Of a stretch of 64,000 nucleotides of DNA, positions 1-10,155 are shown in pieces. The notes below the pieces were generated by a model. The model searched no databases, had not been told where the DNA came from, and saw only the letters and a program-made list of their open reading frames with translations. The stretch spans positions 248,001 through 312,000 of the forward strand of contig NZ_LBCQ02000007.1 of NCBI RefSeq assembly GCF_001014615.2, in the 5' to 3' direction. The stretch is from Aquamicrobium sp. LC103. GTDB taxonomy: Bacteria > Pseudomonadota > Alphaproteobacteria > Rhizobiales > Rhizobiaceae. The translations under genes and the position numbers were made by a program. Positions within the stretch are counted from its first letter, which is position 1. Each line of letters begins with the position of its first letter.

Positions 1-763
<763 letters not shown>

Positions 764-785
764 GTGGTTCTCCTTGTCGCGGCGC

Positions 786-1727
786 TCATGCCACGGCGCG
801 GGCCTCGCCCACAAGCGCAAGCGCGTCGGCGAAATCCTGATCCGAATAGGTAGCAACCACGTTGCGGCTTTCCAATGTCAGCATTGCGGCCGCCATTCCG
901 TATCGCACCGCCTGGCGCAGCGGCAGGCCTTGCATCATTATCGCCGTCGTCGCCCCCGCGATCGCATCGCCCGCGCCGGTCACGTCGGCGACCTGGCGCG
1001 GCGCGGCGGGGACGAGCTCGAACATGCCTGCCAGGTCGAAGCCGACGAGCGGATGCGAGCCGGCCGTGATCACCGCGCTGGCGAGCCCCATGCCCCGGAT
1101 CGCGGCGGCGATGTTTGCCGGCATGGCATCGGCGGGGCGGCCGGAGAGCGTGCGCGCCTCGCGCAGGTTCATGAAAAGGCAGGCGAGCCGGTCGAGGCAG
1201 GGCGCAAGCCGCGTCACCTTCGCCGGAGAGATGGCGACGGCGTTGACCGGCTTTCCCGCGCTCGCCTGCATCAGCGCGAGCAGTGCTGCTTCGGGCATGT
1301 TGGCGTCGCACAGGATTGCCTCGGCGCGGCCGACCGCGTCGCGGAACTTGCGGCGGCGTATCTGCTTGGCGAAGCCGATATCGTAGAGCCCCATGTCGGC
1401 GAAACCGGCGATCAGCTCGCCCTCCTCGTCGAGCAGCGCGGTATAGCTGGGCGTGGTCCGGTCGAGGAAGCTGGCGGAAAGATCCTCGATTCCCGCCTCG
1501 TCGATCGCGCGTCCCACCGCCTCGGAGGCCGCGTCGCCGCCGCGCAGCGACATCAGCGCGCCATGTACTCCGTGCCTCGTCGCGTTGCGCAGCGCGTTGA
1601 AGACGCCGCCGCCGATCTCCTCGCGCATCGTGCCGGGATTGGACGCGCCGGGCAGGTAGCGGCCGGAGACCTGTCCGCGCCTGTCGATATGGGCCGCGCC
1701 GACGGCAAGAAGCATGGGTGATGTCAT
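786..1727 (-). CDS. psuK: Pseudouridine kinase, PfkB family
   Basis: A 313-residue ribokinase/PfkB-family sugar kinase, expected to phosphorylate pseudouridine at the 5' position. The N-terminal part has the GGGVFNALRNATRHG substrate-binding block, and the C-terminal part has the anion hole and catalytic base in DVTGAGDAIAG. The pseudouridine substrate is inferred from the next gene downstream, psuG, since PfkB kinases cannot be assigned from sequence alone. The ATG at 1727 gives a normal family length. The 291-nt region upstream is shared with the divergently transcribed recA. Confidence 0.88.
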   Translation of the reverse strand: MTSPMLLAVGAAHIDRRGQVSGRYLPGASNPGTMREEIGGGVFNALRNATRHGVHGALMSLRGGDAASEAVGRAIDEAGIEDLSASFLDRTTPSYTALLDEEGELIAGFADMGLYDIGFAKQIRRRKFRDAVGRAEAILCDANMPEAALLALMQASAGKPVNAVAISPAKVTRLAPCLDRLACLFMNLREARTLSGRPADAMPANIAAAIRGMGLASAVITAGSHPLVGFDLAGMFELVPAAPRQVADVTGAGDAIAGATTAIMMQGLPLRQAVRYGMAAAMLTLESRNVVATYSDQDFADALALVGEARAVA

Positions 1728-1933
1728 CGAAAAAATGCTATAAGGAAACGATTGGGCGGGACGATATCGCGCACCGCCGGCCGCCGCAATCGCCAGGCGC
1801 GATTCGGAGCCGTTTTCAGCGTGGCTGCCTGCGTCGGATCGTCCCCATGCGCGGCTTCACCTCCACGCCGGACCTTGGTACGAAAAAAGAACATCCAGAA
1901 GAAAATGCAATGATTTCAGTGTCATACCCTCTA

Positions 1934-1959
1934 TTGCAAAAAGAGAACAAAAAAGGTAC
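1934..1959 (+). promoter_or_regulatory. SOS (LexA) operator of recA
   Basis: Two overlapping LexA-type patterns sit 60-85 nt before the recA start. One is TTG-N11-CAA (1934-1950), the palindrome described for the Rhizobium etli recA operator. The other is GAAC-N7-GTAC (1945-1959), one base off the alphaproteobacterial direct-repeat SOS box GAAC-N7-GAAC. The position suits a promoter operator. LexA binding itself is inferred. Confidence 0.7.
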
Positions 1960-2018
1960 AAAAAACATCAGGGACATCGGATTGTCCGGCTTCGCTGACT
2001 ACCAAGGGGTAAGGTATC

Positions 2019-3116
2019 ATGGCTCAGAACTCATTGCGGCTTGTTGAGGATAATTCGGTGGACAAATCAAAGGCTCTGGATGCGGCTCTCTCACAGATCG
2101 AGCGTGCGTTCGGCAAGGGATCGATCATGCGGCTCGGCGCCAACGAGCAGGTGATCGAGATCGAGACCGTTTCGACGGGCTCTCTCGGCCTCGATATCGC
2201 GCTTGGCGTCGGCGGCCTTCCGAAGGGACGCATCGTCGAGATTTACGGGCCGGAAAGCTCGGGAAAGACCACGCTCGCGCTGCACACGGTCGCCGAGGCG
2301 CAGAAGAAGGGCGGCATCTGCGCCTTCGTGGACGCCGAGCACGCGCTTGACCCGGTCTATGCCCGCAAGCTCGGCGTGGATCTGGAAAACCTCCTGATCT
2401 CGCAGCCCGACACCGGCGAGCAGGCGCTGGAGATCTGCGACACGCTGGTGCGTTCCGGCGCCATCGACGTGCTGGTGGTCGATTCGGTCGCGGCCTTGAC
2501 GCCGCGCGCCGAGATCGAGGGCGAGATGGGCGACTCCCTGCCGGGTCTGCAGGCCCGTTTGATGAGCCAGGCGCTGCGCAAGCTCACCGCGTCGATCTCG
2601 CGCTCCAACACCATGGTCATCTTCATCAACCAGATCCGCATGAAGATCGGCGTCATGTTCGGTTCGCCGGAAACCACGACCGGCGGCAATGCGCTGAAAT
2701 TCTATGCCTCCGTCCGTCTCGACATCCGCCGCATCGGCTCGGTGAAGGACCGTGACGAGGTGGTCGGCAACCAGACCCGCGTGAAGGTGGTCAAGAACAA
2801 GCTTGCTCCGCCCTTCAAGCAGGTCGAGTTCGACATCATGTATGGCGAGGGCGTCTCAAAGACCGGCGAGCTGATCGATCTCGGCGTCAAGGCCGGTGTC
2901 GTCGAGAAGTCCGGCGCCTGGTTCTCCTACAATTCGCAGCGCCTCGGCCAGGGGCGCGAGAACGCCAAGCTGTTCCTGCGCGACAATCCGGATACGATGC
3001 GCGAGATCGAGCTTGCGCTGCGGCAGAATGCCGGCCTGATCGCCGAAAAGTTCCTCGAAAATGGCGGTCCTGGCGGGCTGGACGAGGATGGCGGGCCGGA
3101 AGCCGCGGAAATGTAG
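2019..3116 (+). CDS. recA: Recombinase RecA
   Basis: A 365-residue RecA, the ATP-dependent strand-exchange protein of homologous recombination and co-protease for LexA self-cleavage. Walker A GPESSGKT is at about residues 77-84, the Walker B strand ends in LVVDS near residue 150, and the L2-region block [19 protein letters not shown] is intact. The C-terminus is acidic and glycine-rich, as is usual for rhizobial RecA. The ATG at 2019 is preceded by a purine-rich site (AAGGGGTAAGG). A LexA-type operator lies in the upstream region and a strong terminator follows directly, so the gene is probably monocistronic. Confidence 0.99.
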   Translation: MAQNSLRLVEDNSVDKSKALDAALSQIERAFGKGSIMRLGANEQVIEIETVSTGSLGLDIALGVGGLPKGRIVEIYGPESSGKTTLALHTVAEAQKKGGICAFVDAEHALDPVYARKLGVDLENLLISQPDTGEQALEICDTLVRSGAIDVLVVDSVAALTPRAEIEGEMGDSLPGLQARLMSQALRKLTASISRSNTMVIFINQIRMKIGVMFGSPETTTGGNALKFYASVRLDIRRIGSVKDRDEVVGNQTRVKVVKNKLAPPFKQVEFDIMYGEGVSKTGELIDLGVKAGVVEKSGAWFSYNSQRLGQGRENAKLFLRDNPDTMREIELALRQNAGLIAEKFLENGGPGGLDEDGGPEAAEM

Positions 3117-3146
3117 GAAGGCTTACCCCTCGAAGAACCATCGCAG

Positions 3147-3175
3147 CCGCCGGCGTTCGCGCCGGCGGTTTTTTT
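3147..3175 (+). terminator. Rho-independent terminator of recA
   Basis: A perfect 9-bp GC stem (CCGCCGGCG, 3147-3155, with 3160-3168) has a TTCG loop and is followed by seven T residues. It lies 30 nt after the recA stop. Confidence 0.9.
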
Positions 3176-3330
3176 GTTCTTCCTGCTTTCGCCACGCGCG
3201 CGATCAAAACTTCGCAAGCCGTTCGGTCTCGATCCGACGGGATTTCTGGACAGTCATATGTCCTGACGCTAAAAGGCGTTCTCCAAATTCCGCGGAACTT
3301 TGCTCCGGGCTCTTTCACGAAGGTAGAAGC

Positions 3331-5997
3331 ATGAGTGGCGTCAACGAAATCCGATCGACCTTCCTCGACTATTTCAGGAAGAACGGACACGAGGTCGTCG
3401 CGTCGAGCCCGCTCGTGCCGCGCAACGATCCGACGCTTATGTTCACCAATGCGGGCATGGTGCAGTTCAAGAACGTCTTCACCGGGCTCGAGACGCGACC
3501 TTTTTCGCGCGCCACGACGGCGCAGAAGGTCGTCCGCGCCGGCGGCAAGCACAATGATCTCGACAATGTCGGCTACACCGCGCGGCATCTCACCTTCTTC
3601 GAGATGCTCGGCAATTTCTCCTTCGGCGACTATTTCAAGGAACGCGCGATCGAGCTCGCCTGGAACCTGATAACGAAGGATTTCGGACTGCCGAAGGACA
3701 AGCTGCTCGTCACGGTCTACCACACCGACGACGAGGCGGCTGACCACTGGAAGAAGATCGCCGGCTTCTCCGACGACCGCATCATTCGAATTCCGACCAG
3801 CGACAATTTCTGGGCGATGGGTGACACGGGTCCTTGCGGGCCGTGCTCGGAGATTTTCATCGATCGCGGCGAGCACATCTGGGGCGGTCCTCCCGGAAGC
3901 CCGGAGGAGGACGGCGACCGGTTCCTCGAATTCTGGAACCTCGTCTTCATGCAGTTCGACCAGACGGAGCCAGGCGTGCAGGTTCCGCTTCCGCGTCCGT
4001 CGATCGATACCGGCATGGGGCTCGAGCGGATGGCATCGATCCTGCAGGGCGTCGAAACCGTCTTCGAGACCGATCTGTTTCGTCACCTGATCGACGCCAC
4101 GGCATCCGTGCTCGGCAAGGCGCCGGTGCCGGACACCCTCGCGTCCTACAGGGTGATCGCCGATCATCTGCGTTCGTCCTGCTTCCTCATCGCCGACGGG
4201 GTTCTGCCCTCCAACGAGGGGCGCGGCTATGTGCTGCGGCGCATCATGCGCAGGGCGATGCGCCACATGCAGTTGCTCGGCGCCTCTGAGCCGCTGATGC
4301 ATCGGCTCGTGCCGGCGCTGCTGCGCGAGATGGGACAGGCCTATCCGGAACTGACACGCGGCGAGGCGCTGATCACCGAGACGCTCAAGCTCGAGGAAAC
4401 GCGCTTCCGCAAGACGCTGGCGCGCGGGCTCGGCCTGCTTTCCGACGCGACCGCGACGATGGATGAGGGCGATCGCCTCGACGGCGAGACTGCCTTCAAG
4501 CTCTACGACACGTTCGGCTTCCCGCTCGATCTCACCCAGGATGCGTTGCGCCAGCGCGGCATTTCGGTCGATACGGACGGCTTCAACGTAGCGATGGAGC
4601 GCCAGAAGGCGGAGGCGCGCGCCAATTGGGCCGGCTCCGGCGAGGCCGCGACCGAGGCCGTGTGGTTCGCCGTCCGCGACAAGGTCGGCGCCACCGAATT
4701 CCTCGGCTACGACACCGAGCAGGCCGAAGGCGTGGTCACCGCGCTGGTCAAGGACGGCGCGCAGGTGGAAGAGGCACGCGAGGGCGACACCGTCGCGCTC
4801 GTCGTCAACCAGACGCCGTTCTATGGCGAGTCCGGCGGCCAGGTCGGCGACACCGGCACGATGACCGGCGAAGGCTTCAAGGTGGAGATCACCGACACCC
4901 AGAAGAAGGGCGACGGCGTGTTCGTCCATTCGGGCAAGGTGGTTTCGGGGGCCCTGAAGGTGGGCGCCGCGGTCGAGATGAAGGTCGACCACGAGCGGCG
5001 CACCAGGATACGCGCCAACCATTCGGCCACGCACCTCGTTCACGAGGCGCTGCGCGAGGTGCTCGGCACTCATGTCGCCCAGAAAGGCTCGCTGGTCGCG
5101 CCCGACCGGCTGCGCTTCGACTTCTCGCATCCGAAGCCGATTTCGAGCGGGGAGCTCGAGCGCATCGAGGAGTTCGCCAACGAGATCATCGTGCAGAACG
5201 AACCGGTGACGACCCGGCTGATGGCGGTGGACGACGCCATTGCCGAGGGCGCGATGGCGCTGTTCGGCGAGAAATACGGCGACGAGGTGCGCGTGGTGCG
5301 CATGGGCACCGCGCGCCACGGCGACAAGGCCGGGAAGGCCTATTCGGTGGAACTGTGCGGCGGCACGCATGTGGGCGCCACCGGCGATATCGGCCTGGTG
5401 CGCCTGGTCGCCGAAAACGCGGTCGCCGCCGGCGTGCGTCGCATCGAGGCGCTGACCGGGGATGCCGCGCGCCGCCATCTCGACGAGCAGGACCGCAGGC
5501 TGAAGGCGGCCGCGACCGCGCTCAAGGTCTCGCCGGCCGACGTCGTCTCCCGCGTCGAGGCGCTCCTCGACGAGCGCAAGAAGCTCGAGCGCGAGCTTGC
5601 CGATGCGCGCAAGAAACTGGCGCTCGGCGGCGGTGCGGGAACATCCGGAGGGGGCGGCGAAGGCGAAACCATCGCCGGCGTGGGCTTCCTCGGCCGCGTG
5701 GTGTCCGGCGTCTCGCCGAAGGATTTGAAGCCGCTTGCCGACGAGGGCAAGAAGTCGCTCGGCTCCGGCGTCGTGGTATTCGTCGGAACGTCGGAAGACG
5801 GCAAGGCGAGCGTCGTCGTCGGCGTCACCGACGATCTCACCGTCCGCTTCTCCGCCGTCGATCTGGTCCGGCAGGCATCGGCTGCGATCGGCGGGCAGGG
5901 CGGCGGCGGCAGGCCCGACATGGCCCAGGCCGGTGGTCCCGACGGGGCGAAGGCCCAGGCCGCCGTCGATGCGGTGAAGGCGGCGCTGGCCGCCTGA
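3331..5997 (+). CDS. alaS: Alanine-tRNA ligase
   Basis: An 888-residue AlaRS that charges tRNA-Ala and edits mischarged Ser/Gly. The class II catalytic domain begins right at the chosen ATG ([15 protein letters not shown]). The editing domain carries the zinc-binding HxxxH (HSATH, about residue 565) and CxxxH (CGGTH, about residue 676). A DHHA1/C-Ala domain follows a glycine-rich linker around residues 768-778. The reading frame stays open upstream to 3061, but that extension overlaps recA and its terminator and matches no AlaRS, so the start is set at 3331. The stop codon abuts the stop of the convergent downstream gene. Confidence 0.98.
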   Translation: MSGVNEIRSTFLDYFRKNGHEVVASSPLVPRNDPTLMFTNAGMVQFKNVFTGLETRPFSRATTAQKVVRAGGKHNDLDNVGYTARHLTFFEMLGNFSFGDYFKERAIELAWNLITKDFGLPKDKLLVTVYHTDDEAADHWKKIAGFSDDRIIRIPTSDNFWAMGDTGPCGPCSEIFIDRGEHIWGGPPGSPEEDGDRFLEFWNLVFMQFDQTEPGVQVPLPRPSIDTGMGLERMASILQGVETVFETDLFRHLIDATASVLGKAPVPDTLASYRVIADHLRSSCFLIADGVLPSNEGRGYVLRRIMRRAMRHMQLLGASEPLMHRLVPALLREMGQAYPELTRGEALITETLKLEETRFRKTLARGLGLLSDATATMDEGDRLDGETAFKLYDTFGFPLDLTQDALRQRGISVDTDGFNVAMERQKAEARANWAGSGEAATEAVWFAVRDKVGATEFLGYDTEQAEGVVTALVKDGAQVEEAREGDTVALVVNQTPFYGESGGQVGDTGTMTGEGFKVEITDTQKKGDGVFVHSGKVVSGALKVGAAVEMKVDHERRTRIRANHSATHLVHEALREVLGTHVAQKGSLVAPDRLRFDFSHPKPISSGELERIEEFANEIIVQNEPVTTRLMAVDDAIAEGAMALFGEKYGDEVRVVRMGTARHGDKAGKAYSVELCGGTHVGATGDIGLVRLVAENAVAAGVRRIEALTGDAARRHLDEQDRRLKAAATALKVSPADVVSRVEALLDERKKLERELADARKKLALGGGAGTSGGGGEGETIAGVGFLGRVVSGVSPKDLKPLADEGKKSLGSGVVVFVGTSEDGKASVVVGVTDDLTVRFSAVDLVRQASAAIGGQGGGGRPDMAQAGGPDGAKAQAAVDAVKAALAA

Positions 5998-6978
5998 TCA
6001 ATCCGAATGCACGAGCGGGCCGATCCGGTCGATCCGGTCGGTCCAGATCGCGCCTTCGAAACGGCGCGGGAGCTTGCGCAGGGTGGCCTCGTCGTCGACG
6101 CCGGTCGTGGAAGGCCTGCCGGGATTGTCGCCGAGTGCCACGAGCATGGTGCCATGTTCGGCGAGCCGCGCCGAAAGCCGGTGCGGATAGCCCCAGATGA
6201 AGGGCGCGAAATTCGCCGGCACCATGAACAGCGTCTGCCTGCAATCCTCGGGCACGTAGCCGCTCCAGCCGAGCAGCCCGTGGCGGATGAAGCAGCGTAT
6301 CGCTCCGTCCGTGCCGAGCACCTTCGTCTGCGGGCTGTCGGCCTTGAACGCCTCCACCGCCCTGCCGCCACCGTAGATCGTAATGTCGGCCCGCCGTTCG
6401 GGCGGCAAAGCGTTGAGCCGCGCGGCGAGAAGCCGGCCCTCGTCTTCGTCGTTGCTTTTGATGTTGATGAGGAAACGGCGGTCGGGAAACGCCTCCAGCA
6501 CTTCATCGAGGGAAGGCATCAGGCCGCCGCCCTTGCCGCGGAACGGAAAGGTCCTGCCGCCGTCGGCCGTGTAGCCGTAGCCGACGTCGAGCGCTTTCAG
6601 CTCGGCCAGGCTGTGCTCCCGGGTGACGCCGCTTCCCTCGGTTCGGCAATCGACCGTCCAGTCGTGGAAAACCGCGAACTGGCCGTCGGTCGTCGGATGG
6701 ACGTCGAACTCGACGATGTCGGCGCCGGCCGCGAAGGCGGCCTCGAAACCTTCGATCGTGTTTTCCAGATAGGGGTGCTCGGGCGCAAAAATGCGTTCGG
6801 CCGTGCAGGTGTCGTTTTCGAGGCCCTCGCGCGAGTAGGTCTGGCCGAGGCCGCGATGGGCGATGAGGAGTGGCCGCGCCGCGCTTTCCGGCGCGAGGAG
6901 GTCGGTGTTCACCACGAATGCCACCGCAACGAATGCGGCAACAATCAGCGCCAGCGCCTTGAAAATCCTGCGAATCAT
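5998..6978 (-). CDS. Glycerophosphodiester phosphodiesterase family protein, membrane-anchored
   Basis: A 326-residue GDPD-family enzyme expected to hydrolyse glycerophosphodiesters to glycerol 3-phosphate and an alcohol. An uncleaved-looking N-terminal hydrophobic segment (about residues 7-24) should place it at or outside the inner membrane. The GDPD residues are present: AHRG (His41, Arg42), ENT (Glu72, Asn73), EFDVH (Glu90, Asp92) and FHD (His105). There is an insertion of about 28 residues between HRG and ENT. The exact substrate is unknown. The stop codon touches that of alaS, with no space for a terminator between the two genes. Confidence 0.85.
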   Translation of the reverse strand: MIRRIFKALALIVAAFVAVAFVVNTDLLAPESAARPLLIAHRGLGQTYSREGLENDTCTAERIFAPEHPYLENTIEGFEAAFAAGADIVEFDVHPTTDGQFAVFHDWTVDCRTEGSGVTREHSLAELKALDVGYGYTADGGRTFPFRGKGGGLMPSLDEVLEAFPDRRFLINIKSNDEDEGRLLAARLNALPPERRADITIYGGGRAVEAFKADSPQTKVLGTDGAIRCFIRHGLLGWSGYVPEDCRQTLFMVPANFAPFIWGYPHRLSARLAEHGTMLVALGDNPGRPSTTGVDDEATLRKLPRRFEGAIWTDRIDRIGPLVHSD

Positions 6979-7054
6979 CTGGATCTGCCCCCGTTTGCCG
7001 CGTTGATCTCAGCCAAGCTGGGCGTTTCTTTGACTGGCCGGCGGAAAGGTCGGT

Positions 7055-7696
7055 TCAGCTCGTGGGTTCCGTCGCCAGGAAGCTTGGTCTGGCGCCGATC
7101 CTCCCCCACCAGCCGACAAGCTCCGGTTGAGCCTTCATGAGTGGCGCGGCTTCCGGCGCCTTGAGGAAATAGGCAAAGATCGGCGCGGCATGGAGGTCCG
7201 CAAGCGTCAGCGTGTCGCCGAGCAGCCAGGGGCCTGGCGATTTCAGCCTGGAGAGCGTGGCGAGGCAGGTCTCGGCCACGGGAATCGCCGCCGCGATCCT
7301 CGCCTCGTCGGAGGGCTTGCCGTCGCGCGGCTTGGAAACCCGCTCGACATAGATGTCCCACACCAGCGTCCGGTAGGCATAGGCGTCGAGCAGGCCGATG
7401 ATCTGGTTCATCACCGCGCGCCGGCGCGCATCGCTCGGCTGCAGCGCCGGACCGTCGAAGGCGTCGTCGACATATCGCGTGATCGCGGAGGTCTCGAACA
7501 GGCGGAAGGCGCCGTGCTCGAAGGCGGGGATCTTGGAGAAGGGGTGATGGTCGCGGTACCAGGCGGGCGGCCCGCCCGGTGTGAAGACGTCGACCGGCAT
7601 CACCTCGTGGTCGACGCCCTTTTCGAGGAGGACAAGCCGCGCGATCCGGACGTAGACGCTGTAGTCGGATCCGAAAAGGCGCGGCTTGCCGGTCAT
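7055..7696 (-). CDS. Glutathione S-transferase family protein
   Basis: A 213-residue protein with an N-terminal thioredoxin-like domain (SDYSVYVRIARLVLLEKG, then FSKIPAFEHGAFRLFETSAITRYV with the cis-Pro and the SxxI glutathione site). An all-helical C-terminal domain contains the LGDTLTLADLHAAPIF N-capping/hydrophobic staple block. These are the normal two GST domains; the transferred substrate cannot be told. The ATG at 7696 lies only 8 nt after the icd stop, so it is probably read through from icd. An upstream in-frame extension overlaps icd and was rejected. Confidence 0.88.
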   Translation of the reverse strand: MTGKPRLFGSDYSVYVRIARLVLLEKGVDHEVMPVDVFTPGGPPAWYRDHHPFSKIPAFEHGAFRLFETSAITRYVDDAFDGPALQPSDARRRAVMNQIIGLLDAYAYRTLVWDIYVERVSKPRDGKPSDEARIAAAIPVAETCLATLSRLKSPGPWLLGDTLTLADLHAAPIFAYFLKAPEAAPLMKAQPELVGWWGRIGARPSFLATEPTS

Positions 7697-7704
7697 TTCA
7701 TGCC

Positions 7705-8919
7705 TCAGGCGGCCATCGCCTTCTGCAGGTTCTCGTCGATCTTGTCGAGGAAGCCGGTGGTCGAGAGCCAGGGCTGGTCGGCGCCGATGAGAAGCGCCAG
7801 GTCCTTGGTCATGAAGCCGTCCTCCACGGTCTGCACGCAAACGCGCTCCAGCGTGTCGGCGAAGCGCTTCAGCTCGGCATTGTCGTCGAGCTTGGCGCGG
7901 TGCGCCAGGCCGCGCGTCCAGGCGAAGATCGAGGCGATCGAGTTGGTCGAGGTCTCCTCGCCCTTCTGATGCTGGCGGTAGTGGCGGGTGACGGTGCCGT
8001 GGGCGGCTTCCGCCTCCACCGTCTTGCCGTCCGGCGTCATCAGCACCGAGGTCATCAGGCCGAGCGAGCCGAAGCCCTGCGCGACCGTGTCCGACTGCAC
8101 GTCGCCGTCATAGTTCTTGCACGCCCAGACATAGCCGCCCGACCATTTCAGGCTCGCCGCCACCATGTCGTCGATCAGGCGGTGCTCGTACCAGATCTTC
8201 TTTTCCTTGAAGGCGGCCTCGAACTCCTTCTCGTAGACTTCCTGGAAGATGTCCTTGAAGCGGCCGTCATAGGCTTTGAGGATGGTGTTCTTGGTCGACA
8301 GGTAGACAGGGTAGCCGCGCAGCAGGCCGTAGTTCAGCGAGGCGCGGGCGAATTCGCGGATCGACTCGTCGAGATTGTACATCGCCATGGCGACGCCGGA
8401 GCCCGGCGCGTCGAAGACTTCGTGCTCGATGGTCTGGCCGTCCTCGCCGACGAACTTGATCGTCAGCTTGCCCTTGCCGGGGAACTTGAAGTCGGTCGCG
8501 CGGTACTGGTCGCCGAAGGCGTGACGACCGACGATGATCGGTTTGGTCCAGCCCGGCACGAGGCGCGGGACGTTCTTCATGATGATCGGCTCGCGGAAGA
8601 TCGTGCCGCCGAGGATGTTGCGGATCGTGCCGTTCGGCGACTTCCACATCTTCTTGAGCTTGAATTCCTCGACGCGGGCCTCGTCCGGCGTGATCGTGGC
8701 GCATTTCACGCCGACGCCGTGCTTCTGGATAGCCTTGGCCGCATCGATGGTGATCTGGTCGTCCGTGGCGTCGCGGCTCTCGACGCTGAGGTCATAGTAA
8801 AGCAGATCGATGTCGAGATAGGGGTGGATCAGCTTGTCCTTGATGAGCTGCCAGATGATGCGGGTCATCTCGTCGCCGTCGAGCTCGACAACCGGATTTG
8901 CCACCTTGATCTTCGCCAT
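7705..8919 (-). CDS. icd: NADP-dependent isocitrate dehydrogenase (eukaryote-like type)
   Basis: A 404-residue enzyme of the TCA cycle that converts isocitrate to 2-oxoglutarate with reduction of NADP+. It matches the homodimeric type II family shared with eukaryotic IDH1/2: [14 protein letters not shown] at the N-terminus, [19 protein letters not shown] with the isocitrate-binding Ser and Arg residues, the metal-binding aspartates in the [10 protein letters not shown] region, and [12 protein letters not shown] for NADP specificity. Length and start are typical for alphaproteobacteria. A GST gene follows closely in the same direction. Confidence 0.98.
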   Translation of the reverse strand: MAKIKVANPVVELDGDEMTRIIWQLIKDKLIHPYLDIDLLYYDLSVESRDATDDQITIDAAKAIQKHGVGVKCATITPDEARVEEFKLKKMWKSPNGTIRNILGGTIFREPIIMKNVPRLVPGWTKPIIVGRHAFGDQYRATDFKFPGKGKLTIKFVGEDGQTIEHEVFDAPGSGVAMAMYNLDESIREFARASLNYGLLRGYPVYLSTKNTILKAYDGRFKDIFQEVYEKEFEAAFKEKKIWYEHRLIDDMVAASLKWSGGYVWACKNYDGDVQSDTVAQGFGSLGLMTSVLMTPDGKTVEAEAAHGTVTRHYRQHQKGEETSTNSIASIFAWTRGLAHRAKLDDNAELKRFADTLERVCVQTVEDGFMTKDLALLIGADQPWLSTTGFLDKIDENLQKAMAA

Positions 8920-9063
8920 GAGAAATGCCTCGTTGATTTGAGAGAAAGGACGAATGTCCCGCAGGGTTCGAATTCGAGATGCGGCCCCTATAGCATCGTG
9001 CGCGGCCTAGTCAAAGCGGGCCGATGAACGCAGGCCGGCAGGGCTGGCAGAGGAGGCATGGAA

Positions 9064-9969
9064 ATGGAATTCCGCCATGATCATCACGACACGGGCGAGG
9101 CGAAGCTGCACTTCGCCTCCATCGGGAACCCGGAGCATCCTCTCGTCATCTGCCTGCACGGATTCCCGGAATATTGGGCTGCATGGGGCGCGGTGATGGC
9201 CGAACTGGCGGACGGTTTCCACCTCGTCGCTCCGGATCAGCGCGGCTTCAACCTCTCCTCCAAGCCGGCGGCGATCGATGCATATCGCATCCGCCACATG
9301 GTCGCCGACCTCGCCTCGCTCGCCGATCGGCTGTCACCAGGGCGGCCCTTCGTTCTCGCCGGCCACGACTGGGGGGCGTCCGTCGCCTATGCATTCGCTT
9401 TCGCGCATCCGGGACGCCTCTCGCACCTCGTCATCGCAAACGGGGTTCATCCCGTGTGCTTCCAGCGCGCGATCCTCGACGATCCGGGCCAGCGCACGGC
9501 AAGCCAATACATCAATCGCCTGAAGGCGAACGACGCGGAGACGCTGCTTTCCGAGGACGGTTATCGGCGGTTGTTCCGCATGATCGAGGGATTTTCGAAG
9601 ATCGACTTCATGGACGAGCGGATGAAGGCCGAATATCTCAATGCATGGCGGCAACCCGGCGCGCTCACCGGCATGCTCAACTGGTATCGGGCGTCGCCGG
9701 TCGCCGTTCCGGCCCCGGGCGAAGAGGCCGGCGGTTCGCTCATCCTCGACATGCCGCGTGAAGCGTTCAAGGTCGCGATGCCGCATCTGGTCGTATGGGG
9801 CGACGCCGACGAGGCGCTGCGACCGGCATGTATCGAGGGGCTGGAGGATTTCGCGCCCGATCTGACGGTCAGGCGGATCGACGGCGCGGGCCATTGGATC
9901 CTGCACGAGAAGCCGGCGCTGGTGGCGAGGACGATGCGGGAATTTCTGGCCGACAGGGCTGGCGAATAG
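9064..9969 (+). CDS. Alpha/beta hydrolase, epoxide hydrolase/haloalkanoate dehalogenase type
   Basis: About 301 residues of alpha/beta-hydrolase fold. The oxyanion motif HGFPEYWAAW, the nucleophile elbow GHDWGAS (aspartate as nucleophile), an acid in WGDADEALRP and the base histidine in GAGHWI point to the epoxide hydrolase/fluoroacetate dehalogenase group, which uses an Asp nucleophile. The substrate is unknown. An ATG at 9058 is only 1 nt from the strong site AGGAGG (9051-9056), whereas the ATG at 9064 has the ideal 7-nt spacing and is preferred. Confidence 0.85.
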   Translation: MEFRHDHHDTGEAKLHFASIGNPEHPLVICLHGFPEYWAAWGAVMAELADGFHLVAPDQRGFNLSSKPAAIDAYRIRHMVADLASLADRLSPGRPFVLAGHDWGASVAYAFAFAHPGRLSHLVIANGVHPVCFQRAILDDPGQRTASQYINRLKANDAETLLSEDGYRRLFRMIEGFSKIDFMDERMKAEYLNAWRQPGALTGMLNWYRASPVAVPAPGEEAGGSLILDMPREAFKVAMPHLVVWGDADEALRPACIEGLEDFAPDLTVRRIDGAGHWILHEKPALVARTMREFLADRAGE

Positions 9970-10051
9970 ATTCAAGTTTCCGAGCAGTCCCCACCGTCTC
10001 GAGGCAGCGCAGCGCCGCTCGTTCCCGTCGCCGGTGCCGCTCTGCCCATTA

Positions 10052-10070
10052 ATGTTATTGATTATAACAT
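10052..10070. promoter_or_regulatory. Palindromic operator-like site before the tannase-like gene
   Basis: A perfect inverted repeat, ATGTTAT-N5-ATAACAT, lies in an AT-rich island about 90 nt before the gene. It ends 5 nt before a TTGACA hexamer (10076-10081). ATGT/ACAT-edged palindromes are typical of PadR- or MarR-type regulators, but no regulator gene is adjacent. Its role is inferred. Confidence 0.5.
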
Positions 10071-10105
10071 TTATATTGACAGATGACCCGCACGTCGCAA
10101 CGTTG

Positions 10106-10132
10106 CCTTCCGCAGGGTAAGCCTGCGGAAGG
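10106..10132 (+). promoter_or_regulatory. Strong 5'-leader hairpin upstream of the tannase-like gene
   Basis: A perfect 11-bp stem (CCTTCCGCAGG, 10106-10116, with 10122-10132) closes a 5-nt loop. No T run follows, so it is not a normal terminator. It sits 23 nt before the ATG, just upstream of the likely ribosome-binding site GAGGAGG. Confidence 0.55.
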
Positions 10133-10155
10133 AGCTTGGTGAGGAGGTCGCTGCA

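Noticed and set aside
1718-2047. A 109-codon frame in the recA upstream region
   Set aside because: It overlaps the recA start and the SOS operator, and the text has no family or signal; the recA leader explains the region.
2887-5478. An 863-codon open frame on the minus strand across alaS
   Set aside because: It lies antisense to a complete, recognisable alaS; its translation is low-complexity (His/Arg/Ala-rich), with no domain. Long antisense frames are common in GC-rich genomes.
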